64,000 nt of DNA from NCBI GenBank assembly GCA_011503125.2, contig WWBZ02000022.1:682001-746000 (forward strand), in the 5' to 3' direction. The translations under genes and the position numbers were made by a program. This stretch comes from Botryosphaeria dothidea. Lineage: Eukaryota; Ascomycota; Dothideomycetes; Botryosphaeriales; Botryosphaeriaceae. A model generated the notes under the pieces. The model was not told the origin of the DNA. It made no database searches and was given only the letters and a program-made list of their open reading frames with translations. Within the stretch, counting starts at the first letter, position 1, and each line of letters opens with the position of its first letter. Below, one piece after another: positions 10,588-22,735 of this stretch.

Positions 10588-13500
10588 GTTGAAGGAGACC
10601 CGTGGGACTAGCGGTCAATGCACGTGAAGTAGTACAAAATGACGGGAAACAGTTTGATGGGCTTCAAAGGAGTGCCAAGGCCAAAATAGGAGGGACCGGC
10701 GAGATGGTGATCTGGAGAGGGAGGTGATCATCGGTCTGTTGCTTTTATACCATTTCCCCTTGGCTCGTCTGGCGGGAAAGGAAGACCCAGAACAGGTGGA
10801 GCAAGCAGGCGGCAGGTGGCCATGCATGTTGCACGGCGGAACATATGGCGATGCCTAGAAGCCATGTGCAACACTCACCGGAGGATACCTGATTTGTGCT
10901 AAGGTGCGAAGCCATGAAGTTCGGTGTGCACGCCAGCGCTGGAGACGAAGGAACCACTCATAGGGCTAGTGTGACATGTGAGTGAGGGTCCCTTCATCAG
11001 GGCCTATACAGGTCCAACCAATAGGTTCGGTCCGGGTGATGTTAGCGAAGAAGCGATTCTTCCGGAGTTCGGGTCGCGTGCAGAAACGAGGGCCTATCGA
11101 TATGCATGGAACATTCGACGACACGGAGAGGGTTCCCTAGCCAGGGAGCGGGTATAAGGGCCGTCGCTGCATCACCGAAGCCACGAGCGGGTGTGCCTTG
11201 GGTTCCCGGGGCATGACAGGCCGTGTGAACGGGCCTTTGGAAGCGCCAATGCATCACAGATCACGGTCTCGGACGCCTTGCTGCCACTCCAACAAGCACC
11301 TGTCAGTGAAAGCTTGGGCGCTGGGTGCTGTGATTTGAGCGGCAATGGAGAGCAGGCGGAAGTGGCGTGCGGCGTCTCCGTCAGCAAGGCAAGGGATGGC
11401 AAAAGGAAGGATTAGAAGTGGAGACAAATAGATCCATTAGGACAGACAAAGAAGGAGCTCAGCAGGGCGAAGGAGCTGCGTGGCTTTTGACGAAATGAAA
11501 TTCCGGCCGAAAATGGAAGTAAAGTGAAATGTAGGCAAGCCCACATGAGCCAAGAGAAGCATTCATGATCGAGGAATACAAGCAGGATGGGCAAATAATA
11601 TGTCAGAACGTGGCATCTCGGCGGTCAAGGCGGTTGTGAGCTATCGGCCTGGTGAGCACGGCGGCACGTGTGTTGGTTGGGGTGACCCTGAGCTCTGGAT
11701 GGTCGCATAGCGCGAGAGCAGAGGGAAAAGGACAGAGAACGGTGAGTGGCTGGCCTTCATATTACGCTTCGGCCCGCGTGCTTCTTTGCGGGGGAGCCGG
11801 TTGCTGGATGAGCGTGTGGTCCGTTGTCAGAGCATAACACCTTCTCTTTTGGAGCCAAGTGGTGAGGTCTAGAAAAGGGCCGACGCCGGCACCAGCGCTG
11901 TGCCTGAGGCCAGGTCTTGGGAGACGGAGACCGGCCGCTTCACAGAGACGGCAGAGCGACGGGAGGGAGAAAGCGATAGCGGAGCGATTGCTGGAAAGCG
12001 ACAGTCAGGCAAGGATTGTGGTGTTGTGGTAAGCGAGGGAGCGTGTCGCGTTCGACGGTGCGGGGCTGCAGCTGCCGATGCGTTTGCTCTCGGTTGTGGC
12101 CCGAGGCAGCCCACCCGTCCATCCATCCATCCTTCCCGGGCCACGGCCACGACCTCGCGTCACGAGGCCGGCAGCAGAGACATCCGAGTATCACAAGGCT
12201 CCAAGGCTTCCTCATGCTTGTCTCGTCTGCCCGCCCGCTCACCACCGCTTGCTCGCATCTTGCTTTGTTGCCTCGCTGCCTCTGTGCCTTGCGTGGCGTT
12301 TTGCCCAGTGCCTTCCTCAGCGCCATCTCTTGGGATCCCTTTGCTCGTACGATTGGCTTCGTCTGACGACACACAGCTACCTCTTTGGAGTTCCGACCGC
12401 AGCGAGCATGTCGTCAGCTCCCAGCAGAATGTCTCAACTGGGTACCTGGGCTGTGCCTCCCGTCTCGCTGTCGTCCGGGACTGCGGTAGAGGCGCGCCTC
12501 CGTTACCAACAGGGAAACGCCTTACGTGCCACAAAATAGATCTGTGCCACCCTTCTTACCTGGCCTTGCATCTCCACATCTTCCCTCGCCGTTCCTCCTC
12601 GACTGTCCTCCTACCTCTCCTCATGCTTCGGTCTGCATAGTCGCCTAGCATGACCAAGCTCAGCCGCGTTTGCAGTTCACATGAGGGAAGGCCGACTCTC
12701 CAGTTTATCCGCCGGCCGTCGCCCGCCAAAGGAAGGTAAGAAGAGGATTCATCTTGCAAGGCTGTCCACCTTCCACGCCGTCTTCTGGAAACCATCACTT
12801 CCACCAACCAGCATTGTGTCTGATGGTTGATTATTCGGCGAGCACAACAACAGCTGGATAGTGACTCAGAGGTTGTCGGAGGCATGCACCGGTGGACCGC
12901 TTTCTTACTGTTCCCTTCACCAATTCAGCAGCTAAACCTGATGAGTTTTGCCGAAGGGCTCACCAGCAGTATCCGCTTAGCAAGAGGAAAGGTAATCATA
13001 ACGGACACCACTGACAAGACATGACTTCAGCAGACGTCAACGATCGGCAGAGCACTGCGTGACCAAGAAAATCCAAGAGGGCACCGGGAGGGGAGAGAAA
13101 AAGCACTAAAAACTCAGATAGCTGGAGTCCCGCTTTATTCAGGTCCAGACACCCGACCAGGTATCTCCGAGAGGCGTTGAGAAGGTCGTCGCCCTGCGGG
13201 ATTAAGGCGGCCCAACCGACGTCAGCGTGCATGGCTTCGGGATCAACAGCGACGACCATTCGACTGGCAGACAGAGTTTTCAACGACAAAACGAAAGGTG
13301 GCTGCAGATGCCGGCCGCAAGCCAATGGCGGCAGACGGAGCTGATGCGGCAACGATAGGTTGGGCGTTGCTGCGATGGGAAATTAGCCCACCATCTCCTC
13401 TGCAGTCAGACGCTGAGCTTCTGCGGCATGCTATTGCGCGCGCACAGCAGGCCGGCGACGCCGATAAGGCCAACGGTGCGGGGTCGACATAAGCTACAGC

Positions 13501-14974
13501 AGCTGCGTGTGAAGTACGACACTGCGAAACGGAAGTCAAAGCACGTCAAGTATGAGCTTAATCCATCTGATCATCAGGCACACGGGCAGCTGCCCGCTGG
13601 CTGGATCTCCCCGCTTCCCGCCGCCGCTGTTTACGCGATCCGGATGTTCCTGCATTACCAAGCATAGCGTTGCCAGGGACGGAATCTAGGGCGCGACTAA
13701 TGGAGCCAGCTCAGCTTGATGATGCAAAAAGCAACGGCATCTTGAGTTTTCCGGCTGGTTCGGACTACCCCACCACAACCACGGCCAACGACGGGTTTCT
13801 CAGGCTGCGCTGGGACCCACGTGGCGTGCAGGCGCCAAGCGGCACATCCGCCCATCAAGGCTTTGCAGACCTTGGGACGAGAACAAGTGAGCCGCTTGGC
13901 AACGGCGCCCAAGACCACATCAGCGCCGTGTCGACGTTCTGGACGCAAGCCGCGCTGGGACTGCCGTCAGATTTTTGCTTTTCAGCTGTTTCATGGCCTC
14001 GGAGATCCTCAGGAACCCGCGAATTAGCGTGGGGCCACACGTGATGTGTTCCTGGATTGCCAGCCGGTAGCCCGCCCGCCGGAGCCGCTGCAGCCTTGTG
14101 CGCCGTTGGCATGCACGCGGGACACAAGAGCGGGACTGAGCAGAAAGGCTGCGGCAACGTCTTGAGCGTAGCTGCAGCTTGGCACAAGTCGACGACGACG
14201 CGGCTGCGTAATGTCATCTCTCTGGACGAGTCGCGCTGTCTGGCCGACCGCGCTGGCTCCACTCGGGCTCTGCAGCCGCCGTCAGCTGGCAGAGCGCCGG
14301 CCAGGCTGTCAGGGTCAGCCTGCGCTCCCCGCACCGCGCCGCCGCGCCCCCTCAGATGGCAGCGCGCACTCCGCAGCCACCGCAGACGCCGTGCAAGCGC
14401 TGCGACGCCCGGCGGTGAGGCTCGAATAGGAGCAGGAGGAGGCGACTGGCGGCGGGAGCACCTGGTTCCTGGATGCTGGGCGCTTGGCGATTCGCAGCTT
14501 GTTGCGGATCAGCGACTCAGGCCTGGCACATCGCTAGACTATTCCAGCATAGGCTAAAGCCACACCTCCCGTATGCGCCCACACTGGCCGCCGTGCTGTC
14601 CAAGCAAGCCTCGCCTCCTTTTTCGCCCATTCGCCGGCCATGCGCTTCCAGCCTGGCGCCCCCATTAGTCGAGCCGCGTGTTTTTCTATACCCCCGCCGG
14701 CCTAGCAGTCGTCATCCTCCTATCAGAATCCACTCCGGCGCCCGCCGTCATTCCCGCCTACCCATGTCCCCTTAATTACCACGGACGCCTGGCTCTCTTT
14801 ATTATTACTCTTCCCCAGGCCCCCCCGACCTTTCTCCCTCCCACTCACTGCTTAACTCTCGCAGAGGAATACTCGCATCACTCTTTTACGCGTCTATTCC
14901 AGTCACTCTCTCGACAATCGTCATCCAGCCACTCTTTCGGTCCTTCCCGACAAAACAATAAACAATCTTTCAAA
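10588..14974. other. 4.4-kb stretch without a recognisable gene
   Basis: Beyond the GH16 promoter this region is GC-rich and full of short open frames on both strands, as expected by chance at this composition. None shows a family motif, a convincing ATG plus intron structure, or a protein-like composition. There is a short CATC repeat at about 12117-12133. The last 300 bases before 14975 are CT-rich and look like a promoter and leader of the secreted-protein gene. A long non-coding RNA or a long regulatory region is possible but not shown. Confidence 0.5.
10742..10749 (-). promoter_or_regulatory. TATA box of the GH16 gene
   Basis: TATAAAAG on the minus strand about 155 bases upstream of the GH16 start codon. 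Confidence 0.5.
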
Positions 14975-15761
14975 ATGCGTTTCTCTTCGATTGCTCTCGG
15001 CGCTCTGGCCGCTACCGGTGTCATGGCTAGCAGCCGCTCCCACGCCCGCCTCCACCGCGAGAGGGAGGCCCGCAGCGCGTGAGTTCTGCCCTTGGCCGGA
15101 ATTGCGGAATTGAGTACTGACTTCCTCCAGCGACGTTGACAAGCGCAACATCCTGATTGACGCCATCCACGAGGCCAAGCTCCTCACTCTTGGCCTGATC
15201 GCCGTTGGCAAGAACGCCCTCGCCTCGGGCGAGGCCCAGGTCTGGATTGGCGACGACGGCGCCTACACCAACGAGTACAGCAACCAGTCCGATGAGGACA
15301 TTGTCCTTGTCGTCTGGGGCCCCGCCGCTTCTTGGGTCAACACCAACGACCCTCTCATCACCATTACCCTCCCTGCCGGCAGCAACAAGACTCTCTCCTT
15401 CGCCGACGGTGCCAGCGGTGCCTGGGCCGCCATCTACAACGAGACCCAGCTCGTCAACGGCCAGATCTCCGAGACCTGGGGCGAGTACACCTTCGGCGAG
15501 TGGGGCTGCGTCGACGTTTCCCGTGAGGTCAACATGGCCGGCCACAACATGACCATCGACACCGGCAACTGTGTTTCCGACATGGAGACGTGCGTCTTCC
15601 AGTGCAAGGACGGTGCTGAGTCCTGTTGGCTCGAGTACGAGCTCGTCAACTGCGAGAACGGCTCGCAGGAGGGCGCCACCTACGGCACCTTCGACGGCGC
15701 TCCCACCGGTGGCTGCGGTAACATGGGCAGCACCGCCAACGTCAAGACCATCCTTCACTAA
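14975..15761 (+). CDS. small secreted cysteine-containing protein, effector-like
   Basis: Two exons, 14975-15078 and 15131-15761 (52-base intron with GTGAGT donor), give 244 residues. Residues 1-18 form a clear signal peptide. A basic propeptide-like stretch follows and ends at Lys39-Arg40, a Kex2-type dibasic site, after which the mature protein would begin NILIDAIHEAK. The mature part has repeated beta-strand-like blocks (IVLVVWG.ASWVN.NDPLITITLPAG, then TLSFADG.SGAWAAIYN), a WGEYTF turn, seven Cys mostly in the C-terminal third, and N-glycosylation sites. The pattern resembles a widespread ascomycete family of secreted proteins sometimes labelled effector-like, whose biochemical activity I do not know. 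The first ATG after a CAAA leader is the start. Confidence 0.85.
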
Positions 15762-18700
15762 GCGACGACTTCGTTTTTTCTGGGAGAATGTCTAATGAAG
15801 CGGGATCAGGAGGGTAGCGGAGGGATTTGTTTATAATCTTTTTATGGGGCGGGAAAGATGCGAAGTATCGGCCATTGGGATATTAAAAGACAAGCATTGG
15901 CGCCCGGTGGTTTTCTAGATATTTTGACTTTTCTGCCAGCGTACACTTATTTACGATACCAGTGTCTGTTTATTGTCTATTCAACTTATCCAATAAGCCG
16001 GCTCTTACTGGTTCTCTCTTACAAGGAAACTTGGTGTAGCTTTCTTGTTTAAACTTCTGTGTACATATTACGGATACCAATTACTCTGACTTGAACGACG
16101 ACCGTCTCTTTTTGCTCTGCAATGCCGCTTTTGCCATCGCCCGCGCACCCGCGCGCACGCATGGTTGCGTTAGTGATGATCAGGAGATCCTGATAGTCGC
16201 GTCTCCACGCCGCTCTTTCGCGTCCCCGTCTCCGCTGCTGCTCACTCGCCTCACTATCGTCGCTGTTCCCCCACTCACAGACAGACCACTCCGCGCGCAT
16301 CTATCGCATCCGCGCAAGGGCAAGCAGGCATCCCCTCGGGGGTTGGGTGCGCATGCCTCCGGGCCGGCCGTGCGAATATATCGGCCAGCCCAAAAAGGCA
16401 GCCCATAATCTCCCCTTATCCCACTTCGCACTCACCTCCCTCAGGCCCCAACACTTTTCTGTTTTATCCGCCGGCGCAGCTTTTCCTTCTGCGGTGAGGT
16501 CGTCGCCAAGCTTTCCCGCCGCTTCGTCCTGATGAAACTCTTCAGGAGGTTGAAGAAGCGGGCTTTAGCCGCATGCGGGTAATTGGTATATTGCGGCTGT
16601 GCAACGTTCTCTTGGACCTGTTTCTTCTCTTCGCGCCGTGCGAGTCTTGTTCGCCTCGGCACGCGGCGCGCGTGCCCCTGAGATTACTTTATTTGTCGCG
16701 GCGCCTGTCCAAGCAACAAACACCAAGCCGGCCGCTAAGAGCGTATGTGATTGCGTGCGTTATACTTATTTTGGCAGCGACGCGCTGCCTCCTCTGGGTG
16801 CCTTCTTCTGCTGATCCCGCCGAACCGTTCGAGAACGACCTTGCCAATCTCCGTCGGTGCGCGTTCTCTCGCTGTCGTCGCAATCGCAGGATTTGCTGCC
16901 AATCTTCTGTTGCGCACATCAACGAATAAAGAGGAAAGACCGGCCGACACACACAGCGTTCGCGCGCCCGCTCTTCCCCGATCACGCCATGCACGTGCGA
17001 GAGCGCTTCCTCTGTTTTTCTCTCTTGTGATTCTTCTGTGCTTTCCGCGTGCGCGCGCATCAGGGGGGGGGAGGGGGGGGAAGCAACAATCGCGGTCAAC
17101 CGCGCTCTCCGCCGGCTTGTCCGGCAACCGGCCGGTGAGAGTCGCCACGCAGGTCCCACCGCCTTGCCTTGGCTGGCTGACTATATATGGGGAGAGAGGT
17201 CGATGGGATGCCTCTTCTGCGCGCCGAGCGTATGCTCGCTTGCCCTGAGCTTTTTTCTCTTTTCGGCATTCTTCTTCTCCGGTGAGGATGAAGAGGAGCC
17301 GTGCGGGTTTAATGCGTATGGTGCATTTGCTAACCCCCCCCCCACATCCACAATCCCACAACCCAACTGTGACATGGGCGAGATTAGCAGGCTTGACGGA
17401 CGGCAAGGGTGGGGGGCCGGTGGCTTAGAGGTGCGGTTTTATGAGCGCCGCTGAGATCATCGCTCGAGGCGGAGTTTCTTTGCTGGAGGACTCGGCGGTC
17501 GCTGTCGTTCTCGAGCGTTGCTCCAGCCTTCGAGGACTCATTTGCTCTCGCGCTGCGGATGGGGCCCTGCGTGATTGCAGGAAGTCGAGGAAATGGCGGC
17601 CGCGTAGGCGCCGGAGGCACTCGTTGCGCGCGCGACACTCGAGCAGGGTGGCTTTGAGACGCAGGAGCGGCCTTTTGGTGAGATGAAGGAGGCATTTCGC
17701 CTCTGCCTGTCTTTGCCAATGCCGCGTGGGAGAGAGGACGTGGTACGAGCGTCTTAAGTGCTCTCACATATGTATCGGAGGCTCCGAATCGCCTGTTGGT
17801 GGTGTTAGTGGAGTATGCTGGTCGCCTGATATGTGGAGGTTCGTAAATTAGTATGCTGGCGGGCCGGGTGGCACAGCGGCTCCTTCGCCGGTGAGATGAG
17901 ATACGCTCGCCATGCAGGTACGGATCGCGTAGGGCTGACTGTGTTGTGGCGCATGGGACGGGTAATGGCGTCATCATCTGTCTGACGGTGAGATTGATTG
18001 CTTGCATACGATGGGAGTGCGTGGCGCGTAAGTGGTGCGGGGATCCTGGGTTGGTTTGGCGGAGCGGGTGTTGCAGATGTATTGAGACCGAGGTTGGAAT
18101 CTGGCAGTAGGGCTGAGTAGTTGTTGTGGGGTAAAGGGTTTTGTTCCTGGAATCAGGGCTGGAAATCTTGCTGGAACTTCGAGGTCCTTTTGCAGTCGTT
18201 CAGGTCGGAGGCGCATCTATTGAGCTTGACTTGTTCGGTGACATGGTTGCTTCCCTTACCCAGTTTGCATCCTACTTGCTATATTTGCCGGGAAACTTCT
18301 GTTGTGATTGTATAAACAATTGCTGGAAGGCGTTTCTTCTCTAGATATTTAAGATCATCAGAACCAAAAGGTGTCCGCTCCACATTAGAAGCTTGAAACT
18401 GCATTTTTGAGAGGGACGATACCGTCATGAGCCCCCAGCTTGACAACCAGGCACACAACATGGAGATCACGATGTATGAACAGCTTTTATTTCAACTCCG
18501 GATTTATTTGTGCATTTTCTACATGCGGCTCCTCTGTCTTCTTTTTTTTCAGCCTTCTTGTGGGTGTGAGCCCCATTCGGATGCGTTGCTTTGAGTGGAT
18601 AGTGTTTCCAGCCCTTCTCTCCGCCTGCTTTGCATTTGCGCTTGATGAACATGCAGCGCAAGTCTCATCTATTACTAGAAGCGTCTACATCGGGTTCCCG

Positions 18701-19044
18701 GTTCTGCGGGACGAGGGGTGACTGGAAAGAGGAAAGGCGCTGTCAGTGGCCAAGAAGATGAAGAGATTGAGCAAATGTGTGGCTGATTCATGAAGCTTTG
18801 TTTCCAGCAGGCAGGCAAGGAAACAATGAAAAACAATTTATCTCAGTGACAAACTCAGCAGCATGGTTTCAGTGAGCCTGTTTTGACCGCAAAGATGGGA
18901 GGGAATAAATCCGAGAATAAGACTTGCTACCAGAGGAAGTTTACCTTGTTCAATGGACCAAACAAGCACTCTGAAGTTTCTAAATAAACCATTTAAGCCC
19001 TCCTCGATTGCAAGAAATTGGCTCTCGTTATCCTAGTACCCAAA
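15762..19044. other. 3.3-kb gene-poor stretch with simple-sequence tracts
   Basis: The 3' flank of the secreted-protein gene is followed by GC-rich sequence with no recognisable coding region. Overlapping open frames on both strands (about 16.5-18.0 kb) have Arg/Ser/Ala-rich, protein-unlike translations. Simple tracts include a GC alternation next to a broken G run near 17050-17080 and a C run near 17333-17343. Composition becomes more AT-rich after about 18.0 kb. Confidence 0.5.
17050..17080. repeat. GC-alternating tract and interrupted poly-G run
   Basis: An alternating GCGCGC block is followed by eight Gs, then GA, then eight Gs (17063-17080). It is a simple repeat, with no gene assigned. 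Confidence 0.7.
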
Positions 19045-19320
19045 ATGGCCAACGCTCAACCAATCCGTATGCCGACATACACCGAAGCACTGTCACAAAG
19101 ACTGGTCCTGCTCTTCCTGGTGGTATTGGCGCGGAAGATTGCGCTGCTGATATTCTCTTTATTTTACGGACTGGATGATAGGATGGTATGGTTCTTCGAA
19201 TGGCTGGTGTGGCCAGGTTGCATTGCCCTTGCCTTTCTCATTGACACCTTTTCCATGGTCAACTCGGACTTATATGGGATGTTGATGTTAGCTATGGCAG
19301 AAGCAGGGGGTCGACAATGA
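19045..19320 (+). CDS. possible small integral membrane protein, unrecognised
   Basis: A 91-codon ATG-initiated frame with an unusually hydrophobic, protein-like translation. After a polar 16-residue N-terminus there are about three potential membrane segments: LVLLFLVVLARKIALLIFSLF, WFFEWLVWPGCIALAFLI, and a weaker one near YGMLMLAMA. I recognise no family. An in-frame upstream extension starts at a non-ATG codon, so 19045 is preferred. It lies just upstream of the 3' end of the aconitase pseudogene, on the opposite strand, in a region with decayed sequence. It may be a chance frame or a fragment. Confidence 0.3.
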   Translation: MANAQPIRMPTYTEALSQRLVLLFLVVLARKIALLIFSLFYGLDDRMVWFFEWLVWPGCIALAFLIDTFSMVNSDLYGMLMLAMAEAGGRQ

Positions 19321-19452
19321 TCCTGGACATGGCATCGCCACCAGTGGACACGAGAACGTTTCTGTTCTGGCTAGAGCGGGTGGGAAAGGGGGAGTAGAGG
19401 GTACAATCCAAGAAAAGAAACGCTGAAATGATGTTTGCATGTCTAAAATCCT

Positions 19453-20585
19453 CTATGCCTTCTGAGACTTGATGTAATTCAACGCCGACCCATAGTTCAA
19501 CCACAAAATCTGACCCTCATGATACGTATGATTCAATGGAGTCTTCCACGCACTCCCATCCCTCTTCCTCACCCTCATCGTCAACTGCTCCCCCGGCTTG
19601 ATCTCCTCAACGCCCAAGATATCAACTCGGTCATCGGCCTCAATCCGTCCGTATGCCTCCAGATCCGCAAACGTCAGTGGCAACATCCCCTGCTTCTTCA
19701 GATTCGTCTCGTGGATGCGTGCGAAGCCGGTGGCCACGACCACCACGCCGCTGAGGTACCGCGGCTCGAGTACGGCGTGCTCGCGGCTGGACCCCTCGCC
19801 GTAGTTGTTCTCGCCGATGATACACCAGCGGATGCCGGCGGTCTTGTATATCTTGGCAACTTCGGGCACCGGTTTGGCGGGGCGGGCGGGCGAGGTGAGG
19901 TCGATGGCGTGGCCGCGGCTTGTTTCAGGGTCATTGAGCAGGAAGGTATTTTCGGCGCCAGTGAGGAGGTTGTTGGAGATGTTTTCGAGGTGGCCGCGGT
20001 AGTTGTACCAAGGACCAGCAGGAGAAATGTGGTCTGTTGTGCACTTCCCTGCGAGGTAGGAGATTGGTGAGCTGTGGCGTGCATACAGGGGAGAGGGAAG
20101 CTTCGGCTTACCTTTGACTTTAAGCAGGATGGTCAGGCCTTCGGCGTTTCCGGGCTCCCAGGCTTCGAAAGGCTGGAGGAGTTGGAGCTTGTCACTCTTT
20201 GGGTCCACGACGACCTGGAGTGCTGTGCTGTCCTCTGCTGGTAGTTGGTAGTAGTTCTCCCCGCTTTCGAAAGATACCGGGAGCTCCTCAGCAACAGGAG
20301 GAGTGAACTTGAATGCTTATCCTTTGTTGTCCAAGACTTCATCTGTAAGTGGGTTGAACTTCAAGGACCCTGAGTATGCGAAAGCTGTGACAAGCTCCGG
20401 GGAGGTGACAAAGGAGTGTGTGCCCGGGTTGCCGTCGTGTCTTCCTACAAAATTCCTGTTGAACGAGGAAATGACAGAATTTGAAACTCCCTGGTCAGAT
20501 CATCAGCACCGTTGTGTATGTTGCGAGAACTTTTCAGCATTACCTTCTCCACTTCTGTTCTGTTCCAGTGGACAAGGCTGAGAGG
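19453..20585 (-). pseudogene. aconitase, 5'-truncated pseudogene
   Basis: This holds the C-terminal 40-45% of a mitochondrial-type aconitase (citrate/isocitrate isomerase of the TCA cycle). Visible landmarks include [56 protein letters not shown], the active-site NYGEGSSREHA, ARIHETNLKKQGMLPLTF and an HTYHEGQ...GSALNYIK end. Two old introns are still recognisable, at 20049-20111 and one near 20498-20543. The Fe-S-binding and N-terminal domains (over 400 residues) are absent upstream, and similarity stops abruptly near 20580. An in-frame TAA at 20317-20319 interrupts the reading just before AFKFTPP. There is no ATG that would give a sensible protein. The protein-like sequence between the lesions suggests recent decay. 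The sequence resembles the second, divergent aconitase of filamentous fungi more than the housekeeping enzyme. Confidence 0.85.
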
Positions 20586-21031
20586 CACAGCGTCGCTAGC
20601 TCATACGTAGCTATCCACAGTAAGAATCTGCAAGTCAGCCCGCTTTGGTGATCCGCGCCGCACGACACGGAAGTCGATTCTTACGCCCTTCTTGCCACAC
20701 ATCGGAAAACTCTGTAATGAACTACGAGACAGCCTGCACCCCTCCGCTGTACGTTTCAACCCGATTGCGAGTGAGACCATCCAGCCGCTTGATCGACAGC
20801 TCTGAAGACGTGTCTCGGAAAAGCCTGACCGAGCCTTCCGCCCGGAACCCGCACTTTCTGCAATCAAAAGGACGAAAAACCAACTGTTCGCATTCGATTC
20901 CTTCACGCTTGGTCTGCCTGAATCGTGGAATGCCGACCGCTCAGCTTTACACACAACATGACCCTCCTTTCGGCCAACAATTGCAGGAGAACATTTCCGA
21001 GCGAGTCTTATGATTTGCCAACGTCGCCCGA
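20586..21031. other. spacer between aconitase remnant and HET gene
   Basis: About 450 bases with no recognised gene. A plus-strand frame continuous with the HET frame ends at a TGA 18 bases before the HET ATG, so an upstream exon of the HET gene cannot be excluded. Confidence 0.4.
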
Positions 21032-22735
21032 ATGAAAATCGACCAGTGTTGCCGGTTCCACAGACGATGTTGTATGAATCCTTTCCCCGGATCAATTCCA
21101 CAAAGACTGGTCTATGTAGGAACTAAGACATCTCAATACTGCTATCTTGTCCACTCTAAAAATACAGATCTAGAGGCCGAGTCATATGCTACCTTGAGTT
21201 ACTGCTGGGGCAAGGGACCACACAGCCACAGCTTGACGAAAAGCAACATGAAGGAATATGAAAAATGCATATCAGACATACCAGCAACCCTGAGAGATGC
21301 AATTTCGCTCGTGCGGGATATGGGCCTTCATTACATCTGGATCGATGCGCTTTGCATCGTGCAAGACGATGAAGAGGACTGGAAAATCGAGGCGGGGAAA
21401 ATGGCCGAGATCTATGCATCGGCGTTGTTTTGCATATCCGCCTTGTGCATCACAGGGAGCGACTCCGGACTTTTTGGAAATACTCATCGAACTCCATCTA
21501 CGAAGAAGAGCTGGGAGTTTGCCTCATCCTTCGAATCATTCCCGTTGAACTCGAGAGGCTGGACTCTCCAGGAACGCTACCTGTCACCCAGACTTTTTCA
21601 CATCGGCTTATCCGAGGCTTGGTTTGAATGCAGAGAGTCTCTTGTCAGCTTCACAGAAAGCACTGGTCTGAAATGCTTGACAAGAATAGGGGCCACCGGT
21701 ACATTCATTGGGTTGGACAGATTCTCACGCTTATTAAACGACACCTGCTTGGGCCAACTCAACTTAGCCGAGTCGCCTATTCTCAGTTCGTGGTATGACA
21801 TGGTCATGAACTATTGTCCAAGGCAGTTGTCGAAAGAGACGGACCGTCTCATTGCACTGGATGGTCTGAGAAGCTTGTATCAACCATTCACCAACTGCAA
21901 GTGCATATACGGTCTTTGGGAGCACGACATCTATAATGGTTTGCTGTGGTTCAACGGCATCAATGGCCACGGCAATATCTCAAGTTGTTCGTTCGACCCT
22001 CCATCAATGATTGTGTTCAAGATGAACAGCCGGTGCGGAGAAAGCAGCAGTGGCATGGGATTTGGAAGAGATTCAGTCTACCTCAGAAGGTCAAGAATCT
22101 CTAGCGGGATTATATCTCGAACGCTCAACAAGTCCCAGAAAAGCGACACAGATCCAAGTTTCTCTTTGGAAAATATCCGTGATCGGACTGGTAATGTGCC
22201 CACATGGAGCTGGGCATCTCTATGCGGTCCTATCAGCTTCTGCTATATCAACGGTGAAGACTTTATTTTCAGAGGCAAAGAGATTCCAAAAGTGAGAATA
22301 CAAGTATACATTCTGACGCAACGGCGTCTGTTTGGAACGCTAAAGCCATGCCTCAGCGTGAGAGGGACCATCTTCAAGGTGAAAGTCAAGCAAACTCTCT
22401 GGGTTTCTCAAATTGAATACGGCATTGAGCAACAATAGGGACGATCGGACGCCTTTAGAGGCCGCAGCAACGTTTTCTTTGACAAGGATGAACAAGGAAA
22501 TGATATCGACTGCCATGCTCTGGTGGTTTACCAGTTGGGACCCAGCGAGATTGATTCTGGTCTTTTTCATCTCACACTGATTCTTCTCAAAAGGAACGGA
22601 AAGGACCCTTTGTCATATCATTGCGACGTAGTGTATGAGCGCATTGGGCTGGCTTTTATGGAATATGATGATTTGAATTTCTCTGCATACCTCAATACTC
22701 AGGATGGAGCCCGAAAAGAATTGTACATAGCCTAA
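21032..22735 (+). CDS. HET-domain (heterokaryon incompatibility) protein
   Basis: HET proteins act in non-self recognition and trigger cell death on hyphal fusion; many are orphan paralogues of unknown partner. The three HET blocks are present: YATLSYCWG (from residue 52), YIWIDALCIVQDDEEDW (about 102-117) and RGWTLQERYLSPRLFHIG (from 175), preceded by a Cys/His cluster (CCRFHRRCC). Proposed exons 21032-22378 and 22439-22735 give 547 residues. The 60-base intron (GTGAAA donor, AATAG acceptor) is proposed because the uninterrupted frame hits TAG at 22436-22438. The same frame then continues for another 98 codons with typical HET C-terminal sequence, including YERIGLAFMEYDD. The alternative is a nonsense mutation. 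The N-terminus may be incomplete, because many homologues begin further upstream. Confidence 0.75.

Noticed and set aside
11900..12640. 246-codon plus-strand frame in the 4.4-kb gene-free region
   Set aside because: No ATG at the start, Ser/Arg/Pro/Cys-rich composition and equally long frames on the opposite strand. Not protein-like.
16735..17406. 223-codon minus-strand frame with overlapping plus-strand frames
   Set aside because: Composition is Arg/Ala/Glu-rich, it crosses the poly-G tract, and competing frames overlap on both strands. Best explained by base composition.
20645..21013. Upstream part of the HET gene as an extra coding exon
   Set aside because: It is in frame with the HET gene but ends at a TGA, shows no HET or other family sequence, and I could not find splice sites joining it convincingly.
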